A stretch of 41,334 bases of DNA from CAZWRV01 sp964636325 (lineage in GTDB: Bacteria > Verrucomicrobiota > Lentisphaeria > Victivallales > GWF2-50-93). The position numbers were made by a program, and so were the translations under genes. The stretch covers positions 1-41,334 of the forward strand of contig CAZWRV010000053.1 in assembly GCA_964636325.1 (NCBI GenBank), given 5' to 3'. Positions 1-9,084 of the stretch are shown here, in pieces. The number at the start of each line of letters is the position of its first letter. Positions within the stretch are counted from its first letter, which is position 1. The notes under the pieces are model-generated. The model was not told the origin of the DNA. It ran no database searches and was given only the letters and a program-made list of their open reading frames with translations.

Positions 1-160
1 CATGTGTCTATGGAATTCATTGAATTTTGGGTTGCGGGCGAAGCCCGCCTTAGTATTTACAGCCATAGGCGGCCTCAACCGGGGGAGTATCCGCTTTTTT
101 ATGGTCTTGTCAGACTAGTCCGAACGGTCTGACTCGTCGGACATATAAACATTCAGGCCG

Positions 161-1597
161 ATGTTCAGCTACGTTGTAAAGCGCATCCTCTACATGCTCC
201 CGACCGTCGTCGGGGTCATAACGATCACGTTCGTCATCTCCGAGTTCGTCCCCGGCGGGCCCGTCGACCAGATCCAGGCCATGCTCGAGGGCAAGAACGC
301 GCTCGGCGGGGCGGGCGAGGTCGCCGCTACCGGCGCCAGCAAGTTCATCAAGAACATCAAGAAGGATCCGAAGCTCGAATGGAAGCTCAAGCGCGTCTAC
401 GGCCTCAACCACAACATGCTGACAAGATATCTTCGAACCATCCTCTGGTTCGGCAGGGACTCCATAATTTCGTCCAAGGAGATCGACGACGGGACTACCG
501 AAAAGTTCATGTCGAAGGGCAGGAACTGCATCGTCCTGCGCCTCAACGACAAGTATTTCGCCTACGTCAACAGCTGGGAAGGCGGAGGCAAAAGCGGCGA
601 AATCGTCTACGACAAGGAGAAGAACGCCTTCAGGAGCGTCGTGGACGGAACCTTGTTCTCATGCGAGACGGGGCTGCCTCTTGACGGGAAGTCAGGTCCG
701 GGACTTGCATCCATCCCGCTGACGATCGAAAAAGAGAACGGTATAGACGAAGTCTACATCAGCGAGTCGATTTCCCAGTCATTGTTCAACTTCGACTGCT
801 GGCACGGGTTCTTCCTCTTCAAGTTCGGCAAGTCGATCAACAAGAACAAGAACGTGATACAGCTCATCAAGGAGAGGCTTCCGGTCTCGGTGAGCCTTGG
901 GGTGTTCAGCTTCTTCATCACATATAGCGTCTGTATTATCCTCGGCATCGCAAAGGCCGTCAAGAACGGAACCCCGTTCGACTCCATAACAAGCATGGTG
1001 ATCCTCTTCGGCTACAGCATACCCGGATTCGTGCTGGCGGTGCTGCTCATCGTGCTGTTCGGGCCGGGCGAGTCGCACATCGTGAACCTCATCCCTATCT
1101 CCGGCCTCACGTCGTCGATGGAGCCGGGCTACGCGTCCTGGAGCCTCTGGCGGAAGACGCTCGACTACCTGCACCACATAGCCGCGCCGATCCTGTGCCT
1201 GAGCATAGGCAGCTTCGCCGTGCTCACCATGCTCACCAAGAACAGCGTCCTCGAGGAGATACACCAGCTCTACGCGGTCGCCGCCAGGGCGCGCGGCCTC
1301 TCCGAGAGGAAGGTTCTCTTCAAGCACATATTCCGGAACTCGCTCATCCCGCTTGTCACGGGCTTCCCGTCGAGCTTCCTGATGATGTTCTTCACGGGAT
1401 CACTCCTCATCGAGCAGATCTTCTCGCTCGACGGTCTAGGCCTCCTGGGCTACACTTCGGTGATGGAGCGCGACTTCCCAGTCATCATGGGAAATCTTTT
1501 CATATTTACGGTCCTGGGCCTGGCCGCCACGCTCGTCAGGGACATCTGCTATGTGATTGTCGATCCGAGAATAAGCTTCGAGAAGAGCCAGTCATGA
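161..1597 (+). CDS. yejB: YejB-type ABC transporter permease with inserted extracytoplasmic domain
   Basis: Inner-membrane permease of a Yej-type oligopeptide/microcin C importer. The N-terminus is the usual first membrane helix followed by PGGPVDQ, a YejB hallmark. The C-terminal half (about residues 235-478) has five more helices, the EAA-type loop (ARARGLSERKVLFKHIFRNS) and a VDPRISFE ending typical of YejB. The protein has 478 residues against about 364 in E. coli YejB. The excess of about 115 residues lies between the segment ending ILWFG (about residue 95) and FKFGKSI (about 220), in the loop between helices 1 and 2, which faces the periplasm in this family. The insert looks beta-rich and I do not recognise it. 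The ATG overlaps nothing upstream; AGG lies 4 nt before it. yejE overlaps the end by 4 nt (ATGA). No yejA-type binding protein is visible, but the window edge cuts the upstream side. Confidence 0.9.
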   Translation: MFSYVVKRILYMLPTVVGVITITFVISEFVPGGPVDQIQAMLEGKNALGGAGEVAATGASKFIKNIKKDPKLEWKLKRVYGLNHNMLTRYLRTILWFGRDSIISSKEIDDGTTEKFMSKGRNCIVLRLNDKYFAYVNSWEGGGKSGEIVYDKEKNAFRSVVDGTLFSCETGLPLDGKSGPGLASIPLTIEKENGIDEVYISESISQSLFNFDCWHGFFLFKFGKSINKNKNVIQLIKERLPVSVSLGVFSFFITYSVCIILGIAKAVKNGTPFDSITSMVILFGYSIPGFVLAVLLIVLFGPGESHIVNLIPISGLTSSMEPGYASWSLWRKTLDYLHHIAAPILCLSIGSFAVLTMLTKNSVLEEIHQLYAVAARARGLSERKVLFKHIFRNSLIPLVTGFPSSFLMMFFTGSLLIEQIFSLDGLGLLGYTSVMERDFPVIMGNLFIFTVLGLAATLVRDICYVIVDPRISFEKSQS

Positions 1598-2805
1598 AAA
1601 TAAGTCCCGAGACAAGATACAAGTTCAACAAGTTCAGGAAGAACAGGAAGGCCTACTGGAGCCTGATCATCCTGATGATCATGTTCCTGGCGTCGCTGCC
1701 CGCCGAGCTTATCTTCAACGACCAGCCCCTTCTCCTGAAAGTCGACGGCAGATACTACTTCCCGTTCCTCAGGAAATATTCCATGCAGGACTTCGGCGGG
1801 ACTTCGAACATTCCGATCATCAGCTATTCCGGAAAGGACTTCATGAACTTCCTGGAAGGGGTTCAGGAGAAGCAGCTCAAGACCTCTGACCTCTTCGGCG
1901 GGGACGACGAGGAGGACGACGCGAAGCCGACCGCCCAGGAGGCCGCCGCCGGCACCGCGCCGTCGAAAAAGAGCTACTGGTTCCTCTGGGCTCCGATCAG
2001 GCACAGCTACAAGTCCAACACCGAAAATCCCAAATGCGGAGAAAGAGTCCTTGTCGCCCCCTGGGAAAGATATGACAAGTATAAAAAGACCGAAATAAAA
2101 AGCTCCGTCCTCGACCAGCACTATCTGGGGACGGACAAGGAGGGCAAGGACGTCCTAGCCCGGATAGTATACGGATTCCGTATCTCCATGATGTTCGGCC
2201 TCTGCCTCGCTGTCACTGAGACCGTGCTCGGCTGCATCATCGGCGCGATCCAGGGCTACTTCGGCGGCTGGATCGACCTCATCGGCCAGCGCCTCACCGA
2301 GATCTGGGGCTCCATCCCGCAGCTCTTCCTGCTCATAATCCTGAGCAGCTTCCTTGCAAGCAGGGCCGAGCTCAACAGCTTCAACCTCTACCTCATGCTT
2401 TTCGGCATCATCAACCTCACCGCATGGATGGGCATGGCCACGTTCATGCGCGCCGAATTCCTCAAGGGCAGGAACCTGGACTACGTGAAGGCGGCACGCG
2501 CCCTCGGCGCCTCGGACTTCAAGATCATGCTCAGGCACATACTCCCGAACTCGCTCACCCCGCTCGTCACATTCATTCCATTCGCGATAACCTCCGGAAT
2601 CCTCGCGCTCGTCAGCCTCGACTTCCTGGCGCTCGGAGTCAAGTATCCTTCCCCTAGCATCGGCGAACTCCTCAAGCAGGGACAGGACAATCTCCATGCC
2701 ACATGGATAATTATTCCGACGTTTTTCATACTCAGTCTCACGCTGACGCTCCTGACATTCATCGGCGACGGAATAAGGAGCGCGTTCGATCCGAGGGCGC
2801 ACTGA
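1594..2805 (+). CDS. yejE: YejE-type ABC transporter permease
   Basis: Second permease of the Yej importer. The start at the ATGA overlap with yejB gives 403 residues; a longer open frame extends upstream through yejB but is only a shadow. YejE hallmarks are clear: SPETRYKFNKFRKNRKAYWSL at the N-terminus, helix 1, SLPAELIFNDQPLLLKVDG, YYFPFLRKYS, DFGGTS, FLWAPIRHSY, LGTDKEGKDVLARIVYGFR, the EAA-type loop AARALGASDFKIMLRHILPNS, and an ending FDPRAH. Between about residues 85 and 130 there is an acidic, Ala/Pro-rich insert (GGDDEEDDAKPTAQEAAAGT) not expected in E. coli YejE, probably a flexible periplasmic linker. It pairs with YejB to form the channel and should be powered by the double ATPase encoded next. 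Confidence 0.93.
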   Translation: MKISPETRYKFNKFRKNRKAYWSLIILMIMFLASLPAELIFNDQPLLLKVDGRYYFPFLRKYSMQDFGGTSNIPIISYSGKDFMNFLEGVQEKQLKTSDLFGGDDEEDDAKPTAQEAAAGTAPSKKSYWFLWAPIRHSYKSNTENPKCGERVLVAPWERYDKYKKTEIKSSVLDQHYLGTDKEGKDVLARIVYGFRISMMFGLCLAVTETVLGCIIGAIQGYFGGWIDLIGQRLTEIWGSIPQLFLLIILSSFLASRAELNSFNLYLMLFGIINLTAWMGMATFMRAEFLKGRNLDYVKAARALGASDFKIMLRHILPNSLTPLVTFIPFAITSGILALVSLDFLALGVKYPSPSIGELLKQGQDNLHATWIIIPTFFILSLTLTLLTFIGDGIRSAFDPRAH

Positions 2806-2812
2806 AATGAAA

Positions 2813-2953
2813 GTTATTAGTTATTGGTTATTAGTTATTGGGGGTAACTTAGATACAATGAAAGAGCCGCCAATGCCCAAACAACTAATAACAATTAACC
2901 AATAACAAATTAATTATTGACGAATAACCAATAACTGTTAACGAATAACTCCC
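2813..2953. repeat. AT-rich heptad-periodic inverted repeat between yejE and yejF
   Basis: The left arm (2813-2840) is four exact heptamers alternating GTTATTA and GTTATTG. The right arm (2883-2953) is about ten units, mostly of the form AACNNNT (AACTAAT, AACAATT, AACCAAT, AACAAAT, AACTGTT, AACGAAT, AACTCCC), with one 8-nt slip at 2918-2925. The two arms are inverted: AGTTATTGGTTATT at 2819-2832 is the exact reverse complement of 2923-2936. The right arm stops 2 nt before the yejF ATG, so no Shine-Dalgarno is left there. Base composition is very unlike the surrounding GC-rich genes. Function unknown. Confidence 0.85.
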
Positions 2954-2955
2954 AC

Positions 2956-4974
2956 ATGCTTCTCGAAGTGAAAAACCTGAAGACCCATTTCGACGTCGGC
3001 GAGGGTCGCGTCGCCAGGGCCGTCGACGGCATAAGCTTCTCCGTCCAGGAGGGCAGGACGCTCGGCATCGTCGGAGAGTCCGGCTGTGGAAAGTCGCAGA
3101 CTGCATTCTCCATCATGCGCCTGCTAGAGAAGAATGGAAGCAATCCCGGCGGCTCCGAGATAGTCTTCCAGGGAGAAGACCTCCTCAAGAAGACCGAGGA
3201 GGAGATGCAGCAGATCCGCGGCAACCGCATCGCCATGATATTCCAGGAGCCGATGACCTCGCTCAACCCGCTCTACCGCGTCGGAAGCCAGCTCGCCGAA
3301 CCGCTGATCCTGCACCAGAAGATGGACAAGCACCGGGCCAGGAAAAAGGCCGTAGAACTCTTGAAGGAGGTCGGCATCCCGGCACCCGAGACGAGGATCG
3401 ACTGCTACCCGCACGAGCTCTCCGGGGGGATGAAGCAGAGGATCATGATCGCCATGGCTCTCGCCTGCAGGCCCCGGCTCCTCATCGCGGACGAGCCCAC
3501 CACCGCATTAGACGTCACAATTCAGGCCCAGATTCTCGCGCTTATGAAGAACCTCCAGCAGGAGATCGGCATGGCGATAATAATGATCACCCACAACATG
3601 GGGATCGTCAACCAGATCGCCGACGACGTCTGCGTCATGTATGCCGGAAAGATCGCCGAGAAGGGCGGCCGTGACGATATCTTCTCCAACATGCAGCACC
3701 CTTATACGCGCAGGCTCCTCGAATCCATCCCCTCCAGCAGCGACATCAACTTCAAGCTCCACACGATCCCGGGCAAGGTGCCGAGCGCGGTCGAACCGAA
3801 AACCGGATGCCTGTTCTACGACAGATGCCAGGAGCGCCTTGAAAAATGCGAGAAGATCGAGAGCCCCGAGTATCACTGCGGCAAGCCGGGCCACAGCGCG
3901 TTCTGCCATCTGCTCGAACCGGGATTTTCCGCGGACCGGACCGGCGCCACTAAAAAGCAGCCGCGCCCCAAAAAGGGGAAGTCGGGCAAAACCCTGATAT
4001 CCGCAAAAAGGCTCCGGACATACTTCCCCGTCAAGAAGGGTTTCCTAATGCGCGTCGTGAACCACGTCCGCGCCGTCGACGACATAGACATCGAGCTCAA
4101 GCAGGGCGAGACACTCGCGCTTGTCGGCGAGTCGGGCTGCGGCAAGACTACAGCCGGACAGAGCATCCTCAGGCTCGTCCGCGAGGCCGACGGAGAGGTT
4201 CTCTTCGGCGGAACAAACGTGATGTCGCTCTACGGAAAGAGCCTGAAGTCCCTGCGCAGGAAAATGCAGATAGTCTTCCAGGATCCGTTCAGCTCGCTCT
4301 CGCCCAGGATGAAGGTCGGCGAAATCGTCGGCGAGGGCCTGAAGATACATTTCCCGAAGCTCACCACCGCCGAGCGGGAAAGGAAGGTCGCCGAAGTCCT
4401 CGACACCGTCGGCCTGTCGCAGAAGGACACCGACCGCTATCCGCATGAGTTCTCAGGCGGCCAGCGCCAGAGGATCGCGATCGCCAGGGCGCTCATACTC
4501 GACCCGGAATTCATCGTCCTCGACGAGCCTACCAGCGCCCTCGACGTCTCCGTCCAGGCCCAGATTCTCAACCTCCTCGAGGAAATACAGATTCGGCGCA
4601 ACCTCGCGTACCTCTTTATCACGCACGACCTCGGCGTCGTCGAATACATCGCCGACTACGTCGCCGTCATGTATCTCGGCAAAATAGTAGAATACGCGCC
4701 GAAGGCGGAGCTCTTCCGCAACCCCAGGCATCCATACACGAAAACGCTCCTCGACGCGGTTCCTAAGATCGGCGCCAGATCCGAGTTCAACAGGATCGTC
4801 GGCGACGTCCCCTCGCCGATGAATCCGCCGCCCGGCTGCCACTTCCATCCCCGATGCCCCATCGCCATCGGAAAATGCTCCTCAGTCCCGCCCGCTCTCG
4901 AAGACATCTCAGGCACCAAGGTCTCCTGCCACAGGGCAAGGGAAACTTCAGATTTCCCGACCCGCCCGCTATGA
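2956..4974 (+). CDS. yejF: YejF-type double ATPase of the peptide ABC importer
   Basis: Cytoplasmic ATPase with two complete ABC modules in one chain (672 residues), as in YejF. Module 1 has Walker A GESGCGKSQ at residues 40-48, signature LSGGMKQR near 155 and Walker B LLIADEPTTALD near 180. Module 2 has Walker A GESGCGKTT near 390, signature FSGGQRQR near 498 and Walker B FIVLDEPTSALD near 518. Each half ends with a Cys-rich oligopeptide-type C-terminal region (CLFYDRC, CHFHPRCP). The start ATG has no Shine-Dalgarno because a heptad-repeat spacer runs almost to it, so translation may be weak or coupled in some other way. The last nine or so codons and the TGA (4972-4974) lie inside a 96-nt inverted-repeat element (4947-5042), so the natural C-terminus may have been replaced. 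Confidence 0.92.
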   Translation: MLLEVKNLKTHFDVGEGRVARAVDGISFSVQEGRTLGIVGESGCGKSQTAFSIMRLLEKNGSNPGGSEIVFQGEDLLKKTEEEMQQIRGNRIAMIFQEPMTSLNPLYRVGSQLAEPLILHQKMDKHRARKKAVELLKEVGIPAPETRIDCYPHELSGGMKQRIMIAMALACRPRLLIADEPTTALDVTIQAQILALMKNLQQEIGMAIIMITHNMGIVNQIADDVCVMYAGKIAEKGGRDDIFSNMQHPYTRRLLESIPSSSDINFKLHTIPGKVPSAVEPKTGCLFYDRCQERLEKCEKIESPEYHCGKPGHSAFCHLLEPGFSADRTGATKKQPRPKKGKSGKTLISAKRLRTYFPVKKGFLMRVVNHVRAVDDIDIELKQGETLALVGESGCGKTTAGQSILRLVREADGEVLFGGTNVMSLYGKSLKSLRRKMQIVFQDPFSSLSPRMKVGEIVGEGLKIHFPKLTTAERERKVAEVLDTVGLSQKDTDRYPHEFSGGQRQRIAIARALILDPEFIVLDEPTSALDVSVQAQILNLLEEIQIRRNLAYLFITHDLGVVEYIADYVAVMYLGKIVEYAPKAELFRNPRHPYTKTLLDAVPKIGARSEFNRIVGDVPSPMNPPPGCHFHPRCPIAIGKCSSVPPALEDISGTKVSCHRARETSDFPTRPL

Positions 4975-5042
4975 AGAGCTTATACTCCTTTAGCGTGAAA
5001 ATTCCCATGTGGCTTTTCAGAACGGGGCGCCGGAAATCTGAA
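4947..5042 (-). repeat. MITE-like element A, copy 1
   Basis: A 96-nt element bounded by perfect 11-nt inverted repeats, TTCAGATTTCC at 4947-4957 and GGAAATCTGAA at 5032-5042. Read on the minus strand it aligns with copies at 9895, 26855 and 37599: a shared CAGTTCAGATTTCCGGCGCC start, then AAAAGCCAC, then CTTCAT, then GGAAATCTGAA. It overlaps the end of yejF and supplies its stop codon. It has no coding capacity, so any mobility would need a transposase acting in trans. Confidence 0.75.
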
Positions 5043-5276
5043 CTGCAATTCTCTTGCCTCTTTTATATTGGCAATTGCCACCATATATTGGCAATAAGTA
5101 CGCGTCCGGAGGTGACTTCCATTTTCAGATGCGTCCCACCATCCTGCGCCACGGACTTAGGCGGATCGCTCTTGTAGTCTATGACCTTACTTTTGTCATC
5201 GGACATAGCTCAATATTCATGTAATAATAATGACTTGAAAACAGCAGGAGCCTTGGTTCGCGTGGGCCCTGAAGGG
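4975..5276. other. Convergent intergenic region yejF/bamA
   Basis: No gene is supported here. It holds most of element A copy 1 up to 5042. It also holds a 12-nt direct repeat, TATATTGGCAAT at 5064-5075 and 5084-5095 (20-nt spacing), whose first copy runs into the palindrome TTGGCAATTGCCA. I see no convincing Rho-independent terminator for either flanking gene; the bamA side has only a 6-bp GGAGCC/GGCTCC pairing with a long loop. Confidence 0.6.
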
Positions 5277-7631
5277 TTACGGGCTCCAGGTGAAGCCGAT
5301 GTTGAAGTGGAAGCGGAACTTCTTCGATATGTGCTCGTCCTTGCCGATGACGACAGGGTATGCGAGGTCCAGCTTGACGGGGGCGTTGATGTACGGGACT
5401 TTTATCCTGAGGCCGTAGCCGGTGCCGACGTTGATGCCGTTCATGCTCATATGCCATGTGTCCTCCCAGACGCCGCCGGCGTCGACGAAGACTGCGCCGC
5501 GGATGAACTTGTAGATGGGGTGTGTGACTTCGGCGGTGGCGAGGATCATGGACTGTCCGCCGTAGGGGTCGTGGTTCTGGTCCTTGGGGGATATCTCCCT
5601 GTATGGGAAGCCGCGGACGGTGTCGCCGCCGCCGAGGAAGTATCGTTCGAAGATGGGGACCATGTCGCCGCTGCCGAGCCTTCCGATCTGGCCGTATTTG
5701 ACTCCGGTGTGCAGGACGAAGAGTTTTTTGTAGAAGGGAAGGTAATTGCTTGCCTCGGCTTCGAGCTTGTAGAACGGCTTGTCGGAGACGTTCAGCTGGC
5801 CCAGCGCCTTGAGCAGGTATCCCGATGTGGGCTCCATCACGCTGTCCCTTGTGTCCCTGGCCAGTGTGAGCGTGAGGAGGTTCTCGAAATAGTTGCCCTT
5901 CTGCTCCTGGAACATTTCGGAGAGGTCCTTGTCCATGTCCCATACCCTGACGTTCTGTATGGTGTAACCGAACGAGACACTGTTGAACTCCCAGAAGGGC
6001 TTTGTGACGGAGATGCTGCCGCCGCCGCGCTGTTCGGACCAGTATCTGTAGTCCCTGTTGTTGAAGAAGCCCGAGACGTCGAGCCTGAGCGGGATGTCGA
6101 AGAGCCACGGCTCCGAGAAGTTCGCCATGAATTCATATTCATCGATGCCGTACATGGCGGTGAGGCTTGCGCGCTGGCCGCCGCCGACGAAGTAGTTCCA
6201 GGGGTCGAAGAGGTCGAAGTTGGTCTGTGTGATGCCGATTGTGCCGGTGAGGCTGTCGGTGTCCGACATTCCGGCGCCCAAGGAGAGTTTGAGAGTGTCC
6301 TTCTCCTCGAGGTTGACGTTGACGTCCCTCTTGCCGGCCTCCTCTGTGTTGACGGAGACGATTTCGACGGTCTTGAAGTAGTCCATGCCCATGAGGCGGG
6401 CCTTGCTTGCCTCCATTAGTTCCTTATCGACGGGGTCGCCGGGCTGGATTGCCATCTCGCGCCTGATGACCTTGTCCTTGGTGTTGGTGTTGCCGATGAT
6501 GTTGAGGTCCCTGACGGTGTAGGGGACGCCCTCGGATATCCTGTATTCGACGTTGACGGTGTGAGTCTTGAAGTCGGGAACGCGGACGACCTTGCACGTG
6601 TAGTCGCAGTAGCCGAGGGGGGAGTAGATCGCCTCGATGTTCTTGATGTCTGCCTCCTCCTTGCGGTTGTCGTAGGTCTCGTCGGTCCTGAGCTTGAATC
6701 CCGGCGTGCTCTCGTCCTCCGGAGCCTCCCAGAAGCACAGTTTGTCGACCAGGGTCCGCCGGGGCTTGACCGCCTGCGAGATTTCCTCGGCGGTGAACTT
6801 GGTGTTTCCTGTGACGCTGACCTCCTGAACCTTGTAGGGCTCGCCCTCGAACAGGTGGAAGGTTACGGCTACGTATTCGGGATCCTCCGGGTCGTCCTTG
6901 AGCTCGATGTCTTCGACCTTGAAGTCGAGGTAGCCGTCGTTCCAATAGAGGTTCTTGAGGCATTCCTTGTCCATGTCGAACATCTGCTCGTCGAGCAGTC
7001 CGGTGTTGAACATCCAGCTGAAGTAAGAGTGGTGCGTGAATATCTCCTGTCGGAGGCTGAAGGAGGAATGGACGGTGTTCCCGGTGAATTCCACGGAGGA
7101 GACCTTCTTCCTGAGGTTCTCGTTGATCCTGATGGTGACGTCGACCTCGCCGTCGGCGACGTTGGCAGTTTCAGGGGAGAATGAGGCGGAGTTGTAGCCC
7201 TTGTCGACGTAATATTCCCTGAGCTTCTTCAAGGTCTCCCTGAGGTCGTTGTCGTTGAGGGGGCCTCCGCTCATGAGGACGATGCAGTCCCTCAGCTTCT
7301 CCTCGGGGAACTTCTTGTTCCCTTCGAGCGTGAGCTTTCTGATTCTCGGCTTGGGCTTGAGCTTGAATATTACGTCGATCTTGCCGTCGGGCGCCTTGCC
7401 GACCTCGGCCACGACGTCGGCGAAGTTTCCGGTTGAAAAGAGGCGCTTGACGTCCTCGTCCAGGATTTTCTGGTCGAAGGCCATGCCTTTGGCGGTCTGG
7501 ACGTTGTAGGAGAGCATCTCCTCGGGGAACTGGTATCCCTTGCCCTGCTGGAACTCGACCTTGCCGACGTCTTCCGCGGAGAGGGCCGCCGCGACAGACA
7601 CCAGGATTAGAACTGCAAAGGTCCGCTGCAT
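5277..7631 (-). CDS. bamA: BamA/Omp85 outer-membrane protein assembly factor
   Basis: Core of the machine that inserts beta-barrel proteins into the outer membrane. The 784 residues begin with a signal peptide (about 1-19, cleavage near LSAED). Five POTRA-like repeats follow to about residue 430; the later ones carry the GNT/GNK turn (LEGNKKFPEEKL, FTGNTVHSSF, VTGNTKFTAEEI, IIGNTNTKDKV). The C-terminal 350 residues are the 16-strand barrel, including the conserved loop-6 motif GGGDTVRGFPYR near residue 670 and a closing aromatic-rich strand (FHFNIGFTWSP). POTRA 3 and 4 are longer than usual. It is the last gene of the prs-to-bamA run and starts 17 nt after dnaB ends, so it is probably co-transcribed. 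This gene shows that the organism has an outer membrane. Confidence 0.95.
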   Translation of the reverse strand: MQRTFAVLILVSVAAALSAEDVGKVEFQQGKGYQFPEEMLSYNVQTAKGMAFDQKILDEDVKRLFSTGNFADVVAEVGKAPDGKIDVIFKLKPKPRIRKLTLEGNKKFPEEKLRDCIVLMSGGPLNDNDLRETLKKLREYYVDKGYNSASFSPETANVADGEVDVTIRINENLRKKVSSVEFTGNTVHSSFSLRQEIFTHHSYFSWMFNTGLLDEQMFDMDKECLKNLYWNDGYLDFKVEDIELKDDPEDPEYVAVTFHLFEGEPYKVQEVSVTGNTKFTAEEISQAVKPRRTLVDKLCFWEAPEDESTPGFKLRTDETYDNRKEEADIKNIEAIYSPLGYCDYTCKVVRVPDFKTHTVNVEYRISEGVPYTVRDLNIIGNTNTKDKVIRREMAIQPGDPVDKELMEASKARLMGMDYFKTVEIVSVNTEEAGKRDVNVNLEEKDTLKLSLGAGMSDTDSLTGTIGITQTNFDLFDPWNYFVGGGQRASLTAMYGIDEYEFMANFSEPWLFDIPLRLDVSGFFNNRDYRYWSEQRGGGSISVTKPFWEFNSVSFGYTIQNVRVWDMDKDLSEMFQEQKGNYFENLLTLTLARDTRDSVMEPTSGYLLKALGQLNVSDKPFYKLEAEASNYLPFYKKLFVLHTGVKYGQIGRLGSGDMVPIFERYFLGGGDTVRGFPYREISPKDQNHDPYGGQSMILATAEVTHPIYKFIRGAVFVDAGGVWEDTWHMSMNGINVGTGYGLRIKVPYINAPVKLDLAYPVVIGKDEHISKKFRFHFNIGFTWSP

Positions 7632-7648
7632 GGATGTGCCTGTCCTTT

Positions 7649-9079
7649 TCAGATGTTCGGCTGGGCGTTGGCATACTTCTGCTTTGCTCCGAACCTCATG
7701 GTCTTGGGGAAGAAGAGCATTTCCTGGACACCGGTCTCGCCGTTCCTGTTTTTACCGATAATCAGTTCGGCGTCCAGGCCGTTCCTCTGTTCCTCCTCGG
7801 AGGCGTTTCTCTGCGCGTCGGTGTCCCTGTGAAGGAAGGCCACGATGTCGGCGTCCTGCTCGATCGCGCCCGACTCGCGCAGGTTGCTTAGGCGCGGCCT
7901 GCCGTCGCGGTGCTGTTCTGTTGCCCTGTTGAGCTGGGCGAGGACGAGTATTGGAAGGTTGAGCTCCTTGGCGAGGGACTTGATGCCCGACGATATGAGC
8001 GATACCTCGATCTGGCGGTTGTCGTTGCGGCTGTCGATGTCGGCGTGCATGAGCTGCAGGTAGTCGATGACGATGAGGTCTATCTTCTTGGTGTTCTTCC
8101 ATCTTCTGGCCTTTGCGCGCAGCTCCATGACCCTCAGTGCCGGCGTGGGATCGATGTAGATCCGGGCGGCCTTGATCCTGCCTGCAGTGCCAGTGACCTT
8201 GGAGAAGTCGGCATGGTGCACCTCCCTCATGAAGTCCTTCTCGCAGATGCCCGATTCCGCGCAGAGCAGGCGGCGCGCGAGCTGCTCGACTGTCATCTCC
8301 ATGCTGAAGAAGAGGACGGCGCGGGGGTTCGCCTTCCTCAGGGCGACGTTGGCGGTGATGTTGAGGGCGAAGGAGGTCTTACCGACGGAGGGCCTGGCGG
8401 CGACGACGATCATCTCCCCCTTCTTGAGTCCCGATATCTTTTCGTCGAATTCGGGGTAGCCTGTGGAGATGCCGATCATGTCCTCGTTCTTCTCCTTGAG
8501 CTTTACGAGGTAGTCCACGGCGTAGTTCATGTAGTTCCCCACGTCGACGATGGCGGATTTCGCGCCGATCTCCCTGGCGCCGAGGATGGAGCGTTCGACC
8601 TCGTCGAGGATTTCGACGACGGGCTTCTCCCTGTCGAAGCACTTCTCGGAGGCGAGGGCGCAGGCGCCGATGAGCTCCCTCAGGACGGCGAGGTCGTGGA
8701 CGATCCTGCACCAGGTTTCCATGTGGGCGGTTGTGCTGACGGAGCTTTCGATCTGTGCGAGCAGGACTTCCCCGCCGATCTCCTCCAGCACGCCCTGGTC
8801 GGTGAGTGACTTGCAGACGGTGATATGGTCGATCTGTGAGTGTTCGGTCTCGTGGAGGTGTATTATGGTGTCGTAGATCTTTTGGTGCGCCGGGGAGTAG
8901 AAGACCTTTGCGGCGCCGAACCTGGACACGGCCTCGTCGACGCACGGCTCGTCGACGAGCATGGCGCCGATCACGGCCCGCTCGGCGTCAAGATCATGCG
9001 GAAGGGACCTGTCGTCGGCGGTTGCATGTGTCTTGGCCCTCTCCTCCGGAAACTTCCGTCTTTTAGGGCTCTCTTGCAT
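7649..9079 (-). CDS. dnaB: Replicative DNA helicase DnaB
   Basis: Hexameric helicase that unwinds DNA at the replication fork. It has 476 residues, the usual size. The N-terminal primase-interaction domain starts at LPHDLDAERAVIGAML (about 27-41). The RecA-like domain carries Walker A ARPSVGKTS (228-236), a Walker B region LIVIDYLQLM, and the helicase motif RESGAIEQDADIVAFLHR. The start ATG is 5 nt after the rplI stop, which implies translational coupling; the rpsF-ssb-rpsR-rplI-dnaB order is a classic bacterial cluster. No intein is seen. Confidence 0.96.
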   Translation of the reverse strand: MQESPKRRKFPEERAKTHATADDRSLPHDLDAERAVIGAMLVDEPCVDEAVSRFGAAKVFYSPAHQKIYDTIIHLHETEHSQIDHITVCKSLTDQGVLEEIGGEVLLAQIESSVSTTAHMETWCRIVHDLAVLRELIGACALASEKCFDREKPVVEILDEVERSILGAREIGAKSAIVDVGNYMNYAVDYLVKLKEKNEDMIGISTGYPEFDEKISGLKKGEMIVVAARPSVGKTSFALNITANVALRKANPRAVLFFSMEMTVEQLARRLLCAESGICEKDFMREVHHADFSKVTGTAGRIKAARIYIDPTPALRVMELRAKARRWKNTKKIDLIVIDYLQLMHADIDSRNDNRQIEVSLISSGIKSLAKELNLPILVLAQLNRATEQHRDGRPRLSNLRESGAIEQDADIVAFLHRDTDAQRNASEEEQRNGLDAELIIGKNRNGETGVQEMLFFPKTMRFGAKQKYANAQPNI

Positions 9080-9084
9080 CTTTG

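Noticed and set aside
28..141. Hairpins upstream of yejB as a riboswitch
   Set aside because: GCGGGC-GAA-GCCCGC and the GTCAGAC/GTCTGAC and GTCCGA/TCGGAC pairs are simple inverted repeats; they match no riboswitch consensus I know. They could be an operator but there is no further support.
1195..1593. N-terminal extension of the YejE frame through yejB
   Set aside because: The extension is antiphase sequence of yejB with no family similarity; the ATGA overlap gives the standard YejE N-terminus.
2813..2953. CRISPR-like array
   Set aside because: Units are 7 nt and contiguous, with no 25-40 nt repeats, no unique spacers and no cas genes.
5181..6419. Long plus-strand open frame opposite bamA
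   Set aside because: It is a codon-bias shadow of bamA: acidic low-information translation, no ribosome site, and bamA is unambiguous on the other strand.
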